A stretch of 53,515 nucleotides of DNA. Source: RGIG1828 sp045586905. GTDB lineage: Bacteria; Bacillota; Clostridia; UMGS1810. The stretch lies in assembly GCA_045586905.1 (NCBI GenBank), contig JAZNBF010000081.1, positions 1-53,515 on the forward strand, written 5' to 3'. The first letter of the stretch is position 1; each line of letters starts with the position of its first letter. Shown piece after piece: positions 16,259 to 26,225 of the stretch. The notes under the pieces were generated by a model. That model worked only from the letters and a program-made list of their open reading frames with translations. It did no database searches and was not told where the DNA came from. The translations under genes were made by a program, and so were the position numbers.

Positions 16259-17443
16259 TTATTTCACAATAGGTGCAAAGCTTTTATCCACAGTGATATG
16301 ACAAATCAGTGATGAATCAAATTCTCTTATTTTGTTTTCAATAAGCGTTATGAGATCCGATTCACAAAGTTTTATCTCGTCAGTCAATATACAGTCAAAA
16401 TACAGATGCGTGCCCTCATCGTTTTTTTCTGCTTTCAAATCGTGTATAGATAGTCTTTGGTCAATTTCTTTAACCGCTTTTTCAATTTTATAATATAAAT
16501 TGTCGGTAACTTCATTTTTTGTAACAATGGGGTCAAAGTGAATGATAAGGTGTATTCCGTGGCTTACAAGAAGCTCTCTTTCTATGTTGTCAATGATTTC
16601 ATGGCTCTTAACCGGATCAAGCTCGGCGGGCATTTCCACATGCACACTGGCAAATTTTTTATTTGGTCCATAATCGTGAACGATTAAGTCGTGCACTCCG
16701 ATTACATCCTCGCAGGAGAGTATCATATTTTTTATTATGTCTGTAAGCTCGGCATTTGGTGCACATCCAAGCATCGGGTCAATTGTTTCTTTCACAAGAC
16801 CAAGTCCGCTGATAAGAATAAATACCGATACCCCAAGACCGATAAATCCGTCAAGCTCATATCCTGTGTAATGCGATATCACAGATGCTAAAAGCACTGC
16901 AAGAGTGGCAATGGCGTCGTTTCTTGAGTCGGCCGCTGTTGCTTTAAGAGCATGCGAATCGATAATTTTTCCTATTGATTTATTGAATTTCATCATCCAA
17001 AGCTTAACTGTTATGGAAACTGCAAGCACCAAAACAAGCGGCATCCCAAAAGCAACACTTTGAGGGTTTATGATTTTTCCAATACTTGTTTTAAAAAGCT
17101 CAACGCCTATAACCATCACAATCACTGCAACCAAAAGAGCCGATAAGTATTCATATCTGCCATGCCCGTAGGGGTGCTTATCGTCAGCAGGTTTACTTGA
17201 AAGCTTAAATCCTACAAGGCTTATCACGCTTGATGCGGCATCAGAGAGATTGTTTACACTGTCTGCAATTATTGCAACAGACGAAGATAAAATGCCGATA
17301 ATCAGCTTTGATGTAAAAAGAAAAACATTGCATACTATACCGACAATACCTGATAGTTTTCCGTAAGATGTACGCACAGACGGCTTATCTGTGCTTTTAT
17401 AATCTTTTATAAATGCTTTAATTAAGAGATTGGTCAAAATCAA
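16259..17443 (-). CDS. Cation diffusion facilitator family transporter
   Basis: 394 residues from the preferred TTG at 17443. The N-terminal membrane domain has six helices, with the metal site DSVNNLSD in helix 2 and the loop HPYGHGRYEYL; helix 5 carries the second HxxxD-type site in HALKATAADSRND. The C-terminal cytoplasmic domain (VHDLIVHDYGPNKKFASVHVE) binds regulatory metal. It exports divalent metals (Zn, Mn, Fe or Co) by proton exchange; the metal is not decidable. A TTG at 17470 gives a longer frame but lies inside a terminator hairpin, whereas GGAG stands 6 bases before 17443. Confidence 0.93.
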   Translation of the reverse strand: MILTNLLIKAFIKDYKSTDKPSVRTSYGKLSGIVGIVCNVFLFTSKLIIGILSSSVAIIADSVNNLSDAASSVISLVGFKLSSKPADDKHPYGHGRYEYLSALLVAVIVMVIGVELFKTSIGKIINPQSVAFGMPLVLVLAVSITVKLWMMKFNKSIGKIIDSHALKATAADSRNDAIATLAVLLASVISHYTGYELDGFIGLGVSVFILISGLGLVKETIDPMLGCAPNAELTDIIKNMILSCEDVIGVHDLIVHDYGPNKKFASVHVEMPAELDPVKSHEIIDNIERELLVSHGIHLIIHFDPIVTKNEVTDNLYYKIEKAVKEIDQRLSIHDLKAEKNDEGTHLYFDCILTDEIKLCESDLITLIENKIREFDSSLICHITVDKSFAPIVK

Positions 17444-17456
17444 TACACGCTCCGAG

Positions 17457-17494
17457 ATAAAATCACACAAAGGAAATCCTTTGTGTGATTTTAT
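17457..17494 (-). terminator. Perfect 18-bp inverted repeat, terminator of hpf and leader of the CDF gene
   Basis: Arms 17457-17474 and 17477-17494 are exact reverse complements with a 2-base centre (core AATCACACAAAGGA). On the minus strand the hairpin follows the hpf stop and ends in TTTTAT. It also lies 14 bases upstream of the preferred CDF start, so it could attenuate the CDF gene. Confidence 0.75.
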
Positions 17495-17510
17495 AAATTA
17501 ATAAGTTATG

Positions 17511-18032
17511 TTATGACAATTCGATAAGACCGTAATTTCCATCTTTTCTTTTATATACAACTTCTTTGTCATTGGTTTCAGAATTGTTGAAAATGTAAAA
17601 CTCATGTCCGAGCAAATTCATCTGAAGTATTGCCTCGTCAGCACTCATGGGCTTATTTTCATATTTTTTTATTCTCACTATTTTAAATTCAGGTTCTTCA
17701 TCATAATTGCCAAAGTCATAAGGAGTATCAAAAGCACCTGTTTTCAGCTTTTTCTCAAGCTTTGTTTTTTGCTTTCTTATTTGTCTTTCAAGCACATCGA
17801 TAACTCTGTCGATGCAGGCATACATATCACTGTCCCTGACCTCTGCTCTGAAAATCATACCTTCGTGATATACTGTTATTTCGATGATGTGATCATCTTT
17901 TTGCACAGATAATGTCACCTGAGCAGTAGACTCGTCGCTGAAAAACTTGTCAAGCTTTAAAAGCTTTTTTGTTGCATAGCTTTTGAGACCTTCAGTAATG
18001 TCAATTTTTCTGCCGGTAATCGCGATTTTCAT
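17511..18032 (-). CDS. hpf: Ribosome hibernation promoting factor, long form
   Basis: 173 residues. The N-terminal domain (about 1-100) is the ribosome-binding YfiA fold, starting MKIAITGRKIDITEGLKSYA. A linker leads to the C-terminal dimerisation domain (about 115-173) with KPMSADEAILQMNLLGHEFY and VVYKRKDGNYGLIE. The long form dimerises 70S ribosomes to 100S in stationary phase. AAGGAG precedes the ATG. A small dyad CCACA-AC-TGTGG at 18067-18078 stands just upstream. Transcribed leftward with fumarase alpha ahead of it. Confidence 0.95.
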   Translation of the reverse strand: MKIAITGRKIDITEGLKSYATKKLLKLDKFFSDESTAQVTLSVQKDDHIIEITVYHEGMIFRAEVRDSDMYACIDRVIDVLERQIRKQKTKLEKKLKTGAFDTPYDFGNYDEEPEFKIVRIKKYENKPMSADEAILQMNLLGHEFYIFNNSETNDKEVVYKRKDGNYGLIELS

Positions 18033-18084
18033 ATAATCAGCTCCTTAATTGAAAATAGTATATAAACCACAACTGTGGACTATA

Positions 18085-18927
18085 TCATAAAATTTTAGTA
18101 AGATGTCTTGATGCATGACAGCTTATGTTAACTGCACAGGGGAGACCGGCTATGTGAGTAGGGGCTGTTTCGATGTTTACACCAAGCGCAGTAGCTTTTC
18201 CGCCAAATCCCTGAGGTCCGATACCTGTTTTATTTATAAGTGATAAAAGTTCTTTTTCAAGATCTGAGTAATATTTGTTTTCATGTGAACTTTCAACATC
18301 TCTTGCAAGAGCTTTCTTTGCCATAATGGCACAGCTTTCAAAATCTCCGCCTATGCCAATTCCCACAACGATAGGAGGGCAAGGGTTACTGCCCGCTTTG
18401 TCGACGGTTTCAACCACAAATTTTTTGATAGCTTCCACACCGCCGGACGGGGCAAACATTTTGATTGCGCTCATGTTCTCACTGCCAAAACCTTTTGGCA
18501 CAATTGTGATTTTGATTTTGTCACCTTTAGAAAAACTGTAATGCACCACAGCGGGTGTATTGTCGCCTGTGTTTTCTCTGAAAAGAGGGTCCTTCACGAT
18601 AGACTTTCTCAGATACCCTTCGGTATATCCAAGACTCACACCTTTGTTAATGCTTTCAGTGATTGTATCACCCTCGACATATACCTCGTTTCCGATGTCC
18701 ACAAAAAACACAGCCATTCCGGTGTCCTGACATATGGGCATCTGTTTTTTTTCGGCGATGATATAGTTTTCTTTTATTTTTTCAAGGATTTCTTTTCCAA
18801 CCGGAGCCTCTTCCTTTTCCGCGGCTTTATCAATTGCGTTTCTCATATCGCAGCTGAGGTTGTAGTTTGCATCCATGCACATCTGTCTGACCAAACCGGT
18901 AATATCGTCAGATTTTACAATTCTCAT
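18085..18927 (-). CDS. Class I fumarate hydratase, alpha subunit
   Basis: 280 residues, the iron-sulfur hydro-lyase N-terminal domain (TtdA/FumA type). Probable cluster ligands are Cys66 (in PICQDTG), Cys183 (in NPCPP) and Cys267 (in ISCHASRH). GIGIGGDFE and GPQGFGGKATALGV are typical of the family. The enzyme interconverts fumarate and malate and needs a beta subunit (TtdB-like, ~180 residues), usually the next gene. Here the next gene is hpf, and no beta subunit is in the window. L-tartrate dehydratase is an alternative substrate class. AGGAGA lies 12 bases before the ATG. Confidence 0.93.
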   Translation of the reverse strand: MRIVKSDDITGLVRQMCMDANYNLSCDMRNAIDKAAEKEEAPVGKEILEKIKENYIIAEKKQMPICQDTGMAVFFVDIGNEVYVEGDTITESINKGVSLGYTEGYLRKSIVKDPLFRENTGDNTPAVVHYSFSKGDKIKITIVPKGFGSENMSAIKMFAPSGGVEAIKKFVVETVDKAGSNPCPPIVVGIGIGGDFESCAIMAKKALARDVESSHENKYYSDLEKELLSLINKTGIGPQGFGGKATALGVNIETAPTHIAGLPCAVNISCHASRHLTKIL

Positions 18928-18970
18928 TTTGCTTTAATATCTCCTGTATGCTTAAGTTCTTTCTGTAATT

Positions 18971-18999
18971 AGTATATCATAAAAATATTGAAATAACAA
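18971..18999 (-). promoter_or_regulatory. Promoter of the fumarase alpha gene
   Basis: Read on the minus strand: TTGTTA (18999-18994), 17-base spacer, TATACT (18976-18971). The spacer includes part of a small AATATTG/CAATATT hairpin. Confidence 0.5.
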
Positions 19000-19022
19000 T
19001 ATTTTGCGCCATAATTTTTTTG

Positions 19023-19051
19023 TTGATTTTGACATGATTATATAGTATAAT
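19023..19051 (+). promoter_or_regulatory. Promoter of the phosphoglucomutase gene
   Basis: TTGATT (19023-19028), 17-base spacer, perfect TATAAT (19046-19051). It is divergent from the fumarase promoter, with 23 bases between the two -35 boxes. Confidence 0.65.
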
Positions 19052-19101
19052 ATATATTTAGTGGTATAGTAATTAAATCTGATTTGGAAAGGTTGATCTG
19101 A

Positions 19102-20835
19102 ATGAATTATTCTGATAATTACAAAAGATGGCTCACAAGTCCGATTGTCGATGAAAAAACAAAAGAAGAACTAAAGTCTGTCTCCGGTGATGAAAACGAA
19201 ATCAAAGAGCGTTTCTACCGCGATCTCGAATTCGGCACAGCCGGTCTCAGAGGCATAATAGGTGCAGGCACCAACCGCATGAACATCTACACCGTCCGTC
19301 GTGCCACACAGGGCCTGTGCGAAGATATTAAAAACTCCGGTCAGGAGGCAATTGATGCAGGTGTTGTCATTGCCTACGATTCCCGTCATAAGTCATACGA
19401 ATTTGCGCTCGAAAGTGCAAAGGTTTTAGCAGCAAATGGTATAAAAGCCTATCTTTTCGATGAGCTTCGCCCCACGCCCGAGCTTTCGTTTGCAGTAAGA
19501 TATCTCGGCTGCTCAAGGGGTATCGTTATCACAGCAAGTCACAATCCCAAAGAATATAATGGCTACAAAGTATATGGAAAAGACGGTGGTCAGCTTCCAC
19601 CATCTTCATCCGACTATGTTATTTCCATTATAGACAAAATCGATATATTTGGCGATGTAAAAGTAATGCTCGAAGACGAAGCAAAACAAAAAGGACTTAT
19701 TAAAATAATAGGCGAAGAGGTTGATAACGCCTATCTTCAGAATGTTTTAAAGCAGTCTGTTTCAACACAGCCCATAAAAAAACTCGGTGACGACTTCAGT
19801 GTTATATATTCTCCCTTCCATGGCACAGGCAATAAGCCCGTTCGCCGTATCCTTGGCATGATAGGTGTAAACAATCTCCGCATTGTCAAAGAGCAGGAAT
19901 TACCTGATCCCGATTTTTCAACTGTTAAATCGCCCAACCCCGAGGAAAAAGCAGGTTTTTCCTATGCCATCGAGATGGCAAAAAAAGAAAAAGCCGACCT
20001 TATATTTGCAACAGATCCCGATGCCGATCGTATAGGTGTTGTTACAACCGATGCAAATGGTGATTTTGTTACCCTCACAGGCAATCAGGTTGGCGTGCTT
20101 TTGTCAGAATTTATGCTTCGCTCAATGAAGGAAAATGGCACCTTAAACAGCAAAGGCGCACTCATCAAGACAATTGTAACCACATCTATGATATATCCGA
20201 TTGCCAAAGACTACGGTGTTCATGTTCACGATGTACTCACCGGCTTTAAATATATCGCCGAGCTTATAAAAGATTTCGAAGAAAATGACAACTACAACGA
20301 GTTCATTCTCGGCTTTGAAGAGAGCTATGGCTATCTTTCAGGCACCTACGCCCGTGATAAAGATTCCGTTGTTGCGGCAATGCTTATCTCCGAAATGGCT
20401 GCCGACTATAAACTCAGAGGCATGACCTTGTACGAAGGTCTTGTAGCTTTGTATGAAAAATACGGTTATTATCTCGAAAGAGGCAAGTCTGTCACATTTG
20501 AGGGCATAGACGGAGCCGAAAAGATAAAAAATATAATGGAGATGTTCAGGAAAAATCCTCCAAAACAACTTGCAGGTCTTAAAGTCCTCAGAATGTGGGA
20601 TGTAAAAAATGGTGTTATCACATCATTTACCGACGGAAGCGAAGAAAAACTTAACCTCCCGTCATCAGATGTGTTCCGCTATGACCTCGAGAACAATGCC
20701 TGGTTTGCAGTAAGACCTTCCGGCACTGAGCCGAAAATCAAGTTCTATTTTGGTGTTTGTGAGAATTCTTATGCAAAAGCAGAGCAAAAATTAGACGAAT
20801 GTATAGCAGAAATATCCAAAATTTTGAAAGTGTGA
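19102..20835 (+). CDS. Phosphoglucomutase/phosphomannomutase
   Basis: 577 residues, the long alpha-D-phosphohexomutase form (PgcA/PGM2-like). Catalytic phosphoserine Ser146 lies in TASHNPKEYNGYKVY. The Mg loop is DPDADRIGV, the sugar-binding loop GFEESYGYL, and the phosphate-binding loop RPSGTEPKIKFYF near the C-terminus. It interconverts glucose-6-phosphate and glucose-1-phosphate in the cytosol, and so links glycolysis to the glycogen operon at 41-51 kb. Monocistronic by promoter placement. GGAAAGG lies upstream of the ATG. Confidence 0.94.
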   Translation: MNYSDNYKRWLTSPIVDEKTKEELKSVSGDENEIKERFYRDLEFGTAGLRGIIGAGTNRMNIYTVRRATQGLCEDIKNSGQEAIDAGVVIAYDSRHKSYEFALESAKVLAANGIKAYLFDELRPTPELSFAVRYLGCSRGIVITASHNPKEYNGYKVYGKDGGQLPPSSSDYVISIIDKIDIFGDVKVMLEDEAKQKGLIKIIGEEVDNAYLQNVLKQSVSTQPIKKLGDDFSVIYSPFHGTGNKPVRRILGMIGVNNLRIVKEQELPDPDFSTVKSPNPEEKAGFSYAIEMAKKEKADLIFATDPDADRIGVVTTDANGDFVTLTGNQVGVLLSEFMLRSMKENGTLNSKGALIKTIVTTSMIYPIAKDYGVHVHDVLTGFKYIAELIKDFEENDNYNEFILGFEESYGYLSGTYARDKDSVVAAMLISEMAADYKLRGMTLYEGLVALYEKYGYYLERGKSVTFEGIDGAEKIKNIMEMFRKNPPKQLAGLKVLRMWDVKNGVITSFTDGSEEKLNLPSSDVFRYDLENNAWFAVRPSGTEPKIKFYFGVCENSYAKAEQKLDECIAEISKILKV

Positions 20836-20854
20836 AAAATTTTTAAAAAATAAC

Positions 20855-20883
20855 TTGCATTTTGGAAAGTTTTGTGATACAAT
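20855..20883 (+). promoter_or_regulatory. rpmE promoter
   Basis: TTGCAT (20855-20860), 17-base spacer, TACAAT (20878-20883), with a leader of about 50 bases. No conserved ribosomal-protein leader structure was recognised. Confidence 0.6.
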
Positions 20884-20938
20884 ACTTTAGGTCTAATACG
20901 AAAAGTAATTTTTATCCGTTGAAAGAGGTGAACATACA

Positions 20939-21142
20939 ATGAAAGAAGCAATTCATCCCGACTACAAGCCAACCACAATTAAGTGTGCATGCGGTGCTAC
21001 TTTTGAGACAAGCTCTACAAAAGAGAACATTACTGTTGAAATATGTTCAAATTGCCATCCTTTCTACACCGGCAAGCAGAAACTTGTTGACACAGGTGGT
21101 AGAGTAGAGAAGTTCAAAAAGAAATTTGGTATGGACAAATAA
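20939..21142 (+). CDS. rpmE: 50S ribosomal protein L31, zinc-binding type
   Basis: 67 residues, full length. It starts with MKEAIHPDYK and has cysteines in KCACGATF and ICSNCHPFYTGKQKLVDTGG. The four cysteines mark the zinc-containing (C+) type, used when zinc is adequate; a C-minus paralogue would be expected elsewhere if present. GAGGTG precedes the ATG. A strong terminator follows. Confidence 0.97.
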   Translation: MKEAIHPDYKPTTIKCACGATFETSSTKENITVEICSNCHPFYTGKQKLVDTGGRVEKFKKKFGMDK

Positions 21143-21152
21143 TGTCACTTTT

Positions 21153-21179
21153 AAACCCCTTCTGGTGAAGGGGTTTTTT
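21153..21179 (+). terminator. Rho-independent terminator of rpmE
   Basis: AAACCCCTTC (21153-21162) pairs with GAAGGGGTTT (21167-21176) around a TGGT loop, followed by Ts. Confidence 0.93.
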
Positions 21180-21220
21180 GGTGTATATCGCAGTTTCTTA
21201 TTCAGAATAGAGGTATTGAT

Positions 21221-23038
<1,818 letters not shown>

Positions 23039-23051
23039 GGCGGTGAACCTT

Positions 23052-23726
23052 ATGAAACCATTTGGTAATTCATGGGACAATATTTTAAAAGATGAGTTCG
23101 AAGAAAGTTACTATCTTAAGCTGAGACAGTTTCTTAAAAGCGAATATTCATCAAAACATATCTACCCCGACATGTACGATATATATAATGCATTCCGTCT
23201 CACCGACTATGGTGATGTCAAGGTTGTCATTCTCGGTCAGGACCCGTATCACGGCGAGGGCGAAGCTCATGGCCTTGCATTTTCGGTAAAACCCGGCATT
23301 GCTATCCCTCCGTCACTTCGCAATATATACAAAGAACTTCACGATAGCCTCGGATGCTACATTCCAAACAATGGCTATCTCGAAAAATGGGCAAAGCAGG
23401 GTGTACTCCTTTTAAACACTTCACTCACCGTAGTTAAGGATAGCCCGAATTCCCACAAAAACATCGGCTGGGAGATATTTACCGATAAGGTGATAAAGAT
23501 TTTAAACAATCGCCAAAAACCCGTCATTTTCATGCTTTGGGGCAATAACGCAAAATCCAAATCACTCTACATCGATAAAACGCGCCACCTTGTCCTCACA
23601 AGTGTTCACCCAAGTCCGCTGTCTGCAAGCCGAGGCTTTTTCGGATGCAATCATTTCGCCATTGCAAACCGAAAACTCACAGAGCTTGGTCTTGCACCAA
23701 TAGACTGGCAGATTGAAAATATATGA
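23052..23726 (+). CDS. ung: Uracil-DNA glycosylase, family 1
   Basis: 224 residues. It removes uracil from DNA. The water-activating loop is GQDPYHGEGEAHGLAFSV, the central motif LLLNTSLTV, and the Leu-intercalation/His motif HPSPLSASRGFFGCNHF. All catalytic residues are present. The ATG at 23052 is preferred to GTG at 23043, because the GAGG site overlapping the typA stop is only two bases from that GTG but well spaced for 23052. It probably forms an operon with typA. Confidence 0.95.
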   Translation: MKPFGNSWDNILKDEFEESYYLKLRQFLKSEYSSKHIYPDMYDIYNAFRLTDYGDVKVVILGQDPYHGEGEAHGLAFSVKPGIAIPPSLRNIYKELHDSLGCYIPNNGYLEKWAKQGVLLLNTSLTVVKDSPNSHKNIGWEIFTDKVIKILNNRQKPVIFMLWGNNAKSKSLYIDKTRHLVLTSVHPSPLSASRGFFGCNHFAIANRKLTELGLAPIDWQIENI

Positions 23727-23736
23727 TTCATTCTAA

Positions 23737-23769
23737 AACAGTTGCATTTAATGATGCAGCTGTTTTTTT
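23737..23769 (+). terminator. Terminator of the typA-ung unit
   Basis: AACAGTTGCAT (23737-23747) pairs with ATGCAGCTGTT (23754-23764) with one G-T pair, then a T-run. Confidence 0.85.
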
Positions 23770-23827
23770 GTGCCATATTTAACAAACTGTCACCGTTTTG
23801 AATATATTACTTTCGGGAGGGAATATA

Positions 23828-24073
23828 ATGAACAAGGTACTGATAGTTTTTGCCTCGTCAACGAGCGCAAATCGGGTAAAAAGCGTCCTTTCAAAAAAAT
23901 ATGGCATAAAATCCACCCTTATGCAGTCGCCAAAGGCACTAAATTTGTCAGGTTGCAGCTATTGTCTTGAATTAAAACGTGAAGATATGGACACAGCCTG
24001 GAAGCTGATATCGTCAAACGGTCTGTCATCAAAGGGTATATATGATATAAGAGATTATAAAAGAATAAAATAA
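23828..24073 (+). CDS. DUF3343 (putative Se/S carrier-like) small protein
   Basis: 81 residues. A ferredoxin-like small fold starts MNKVLIVFASSTSANRVKSV, with a central SGCSYCLEL in which Cys43 and Cys46 form a CxxC. The family (PF11823) is found beside the cysteine desulfurase type described under TIGR01977 and, in some bacteria, beside labile-selenium molybdenum hydroxylase genes; it is proposed to carry selenium or sulfur. The desulfurase gene lies 12 bases downstream. The start at 23828 follows GGGAGGG; an in-frame ATG at 23798 lacks a ribosome site. Confidence 0.8.
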   Translation: MNKVLIVFASSTSANRVKSVLSKKYGIKSTLMQSPKALNLSGCSYCLELKREDMDTAWKLISSNGLSSKGIYDIRDYKRIK

Positions 24074-24085
24074 GAGGTGAGTTTT

Positions 24086-25213
24086 GTGATATATCTTGAC
24101 AACGCTGCCACAACCTGGCCGAAACCAAACGAGGTTATAGAAGAGGTCACCAAAAGTATGAAACTCTATGGGGCAAATTCGGGCAGGAGTGGTCACAAAA
24201 TGGCGCTCAGAGCTTTAGAAAAAGTGTATGATTGCCGTGAGATTATGGCAGATTTTTTTGGTTTAGACAATCCCGAAAATGTAGTTTTCACTCAAAATGC
24301 AACCATGGCACTCAATCTGGCAATAAATGGCATACTAAAAGAAGGTGACCATGCCATATGCACCGTTATGGATCACAATTCGGTCCTCCGCCCTCTCCAT
24401 GCACTTGTGCCAAAAATTGAGCTTTCAATTGCCGAAGCCGACGGGGAGGGCTATGTGTCTTCTTCATCTGTCGAAAGCCTGATAAAGCCAAATACGCGTC
24501 TTGTAGTTATGACTCATGTCTCAAATGTATGCGGCACCATAATGCCCATAGAAGAAGTCGCAAAATTGTGTCGGCAAAAGGGCATCCTCTTTTTGCTTGA
24601 TGCATCACAAAGCGCAGGCATCATAAGTATAAATGTGCAAAAGCTCGGCATCGATCTTCTTGCCGCTCCGGGACATAAATCGCTCTATGGCCCCATGGGC
24701 ACAGGCGTTCTTCTGGTAAACACCAAAGAAGATATACGCCCCATCATCACTGGTGGCACAGGCAGCTATTCAAAAGAGCTATTGCAGCCTTCTGAGCTTC
24801 CCGACCATCTTGAGAGTGGCACCCTCAATCTGCCCGGCATCTGCGGGCTGGGGGAGGGAATACGCTATATCAATAAAATTGGCATTGCCAATGTCTTTGA
24901 GCACGAAATGAAACTCGCGTCATATCTTCTCGATGGACTCGGGAGCATAAAAGACATTAACATCGTCGGAAGACAAACACCAATGGGCAGAACAGGTGTT
25001 GTGTCTTTTACTCATAACAAAAAAGACAGTGTAGAAATCGCCGAGCATCTCAACAGTTCATTTTCAATAGCATCAAGGGCTCTGTATCACTGTGCCTATA
25101 AGGCTCATGTCGCACTCGGCACATCCGAATCGGGCACAGTCAGGATAAGTCCGGGTATATTTAACAGTTTAGCCGAAATTAAAATTCTTCTGTATTCACT
25201 TGGTCATATGTAA
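24086..25213 (+). CDS. Cysteine desulfurase family protein (TIGR01977-like)
   Basis: 375 residues, PLP-dependent class V aminotransferase fold. It starts with IYLDNAATTWPKP. The PLP lysine is Lys198 in PGHKSLYGPMGTG and the active-site cysteine is Cys336 in YHCAYKAH, so persulfide (or selenide) chemistry is possible. It would take sulfur from cysteine, or selenium from selenocysteine, and pass it on; the adjacent DUF3343 protein is the obvious acceptor candidate. GTG at 24086 is chosen because GAGGTGA lies 6 bases upstream; GTG at 24077 overlaps that site. Confidence 0.88.
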   Translation: MIYLDNAATTWPKPNEVIEEVTKSMKLYGANSGRSGHKMALRALEKVYDCREIMADFFGLDNPENVVFTQNATMALNLAINGILKEGDHAICTVMDHNSVLRPLHALVPKIELSIAEADGEGYVSSSSVESLIKPNTRLVVMTHVSNVCGTIMPIEEVAKLCRQKGILFLLDASQSAGIISINVQKLGIDLLAAPGHKSLYGPMGTGVLLVNTKEDIRPIITGGTGSYSKELLQPSELPDHLESGTLNLPGICGLGEGIRYINKIGIANVFEHEMKLASYLLDGLGSIKDINIVGRQTPMGRTGVVSFTHNKKDSVEIAEHLNSSFSIASRALYHCAYKAHVALGTSESGTVRISPGIFNSLAEIKILLYSLGHM

Positions 25214-25215
25214 AC

Positions 25216-25247
25216 AAAAAAGACATTCTACCGAATGTCTTTTTTTT
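25216..25247. terminator. Bidirectional terminator between desulfurase and LysR genes
   Basis: AAAAAAGACATTC and GAATGTCTTTTTTT form a perfect stem (GACATTC 25222-25228 with 25233-25239) flanked by A- and T-runs. The LysR stop codon lies inside it. Confidence 0.9.
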
Positions 25248-26118
25248 CTTTTATAAGCTCCAGAAATGCTCTTGCAGGAAGTGACAGTGGGCTGTGCTTT
25301 AAATGCGCATAGCCGACACTCCTTGCAGGCAAAGGAGGATTTAAGTTAATTTCTTTTACCATTCCCTTGTCAATGCTTTCTTTCGAAAATTCCTTAACCA
25401 CACATGCCATGCCCATGTGGATAGAAGCAAATCTTATAAGAAGGTCGTGCACAGCAAATTCAAACTGTGGCTCAAGACTTATGTTTTTTGAAGCAAACTC
25501 TTTGTCGAGAAACTGTCTTGATGATGAGTTCGTTTCCAAAAGTATAAGAGCCTCTTTTGCTATATCTTTCCATGTGTATGAGCTTTTCAGTTTGTAATCA
25601 CTTCCACACACAAAAATGTCATGTATTTCAAAGCAGGGTTCAATGGAGAGCTCATCGTCTTCTATCGGCAAATTAACAAAAGCAAGATCTGCTTTTCCCT
25701 CTTTCACAAGATCAAGCATTTGATGTGAGTAGGAGTTACCCATTTCAATGCGGATTTCGGGATATGTTTTGTGAAAAAGCTCAAGATAAGGCAAGAGGAA
25801 GTGCGTGGTGATGGTGTCACCTGCCGCAATAAAGAGTGAACCGCTTTCAAGATGCTGCAAACGGGTAAGTATTGTTTCTCCCTGCTCTAAATACTGTATA
25901 GCAGTTTCAACAGTCTGAAAAAGTATTTTTCCCTCTTTTGTCAGACTCACACCGCGTCTTGAACGGATGAAAAGCTGTGTGTTCAGATCTTTTTCAAGCT
26001 GGTTTATACATTGTGATATTGCCGACTGTGAAATATAAAGGTGTTTTGCGGCAAGCGAAAAAGACGAAAACCTTGCAGTTTCATAGAAAATCTTGTAATA
26101 ATCAAGTTTTGTTTTCAT
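25228..26118 (-). CDS. LysR-family transcriptional regulator
   Basis: 296 residues. The N-terminal winged helix-turn-helix covers about 1-60: YYKIFYETARFSSFSLAAKH, then LYISQSAISQCINQLEKDL. A linker helix and a periplasmic-binding-protein-like effector domain follow (SLFIAAGDTITTHFLLPYLE). It is divergent from the F420-ligase-like gene and most likely controls it. AAGGAGAG precedes the ATG. The ligand cannot be inferred. Confidence 0.93.
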   Translation of the reverse strand: MKTKLDYYKIFYETARFSSFSLAAKHLYISQSAISQCINQLEKDLNTQLFIRSRRGVSLTKEGKILFQTVETAIQYLEQGETILTRLQHLESGSLFIAAGDTITTHFLLPYLELFHKTYPEIRIEMGNSYSHQMLDLVKEGKADLAFVNLPIEDDELSIEPCFEIHDIFVCGSDYKLKSSYTWKDIAKEALILLETNSSSRQFLDKEFASKNISLEPQFEFAVHDLLIRFASIHMGMACVVKEFSKESIDKGMVKEINLNPPLPARSVGYAHLKHSPLSLPARAFLELIKEKKDIR

Positions 26119-26132
26119 ATAAGCTCTCCTTA

Positions 26133-26184
26133 TTACAAATGTAAGAAATATCTATTTTACTTATGTATATGCTTGTATTATAAT
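26133..26184 (+). promoter_or_regulatory. Divergent LysR/F420-ligase-like control region
   Basis: TTTACT (26156-26161), 17-base spacer and TATAAT (26179-26184) form a plus-strand promoter. The dyad TTACA-AA-TGTAA (26133-26144), about 50 bases upstream of the expected start point, has the T-N-A palindrome form of LysR sites. Confidence 0.5.
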
Positions 26185-26225
26185 TATATTGTAAATAAAA
26201 GTCAATACCTTGGAGGTAATAAATT

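Noticed and set aside
17443..17470. Longer CDF transporter start at TTG 17470
   Set aside because: The extra residues are encoded inside a perfect terminator hairpin, and GGAG is placed for the TTG at 17443.
19029..19051. TTGACA at 19029 as -35 box for the phosphoglucomutase TATAAT
   Set aside because: The spacer would be 11 bases; TTGATT at 19023 gives a 17-base spacer.
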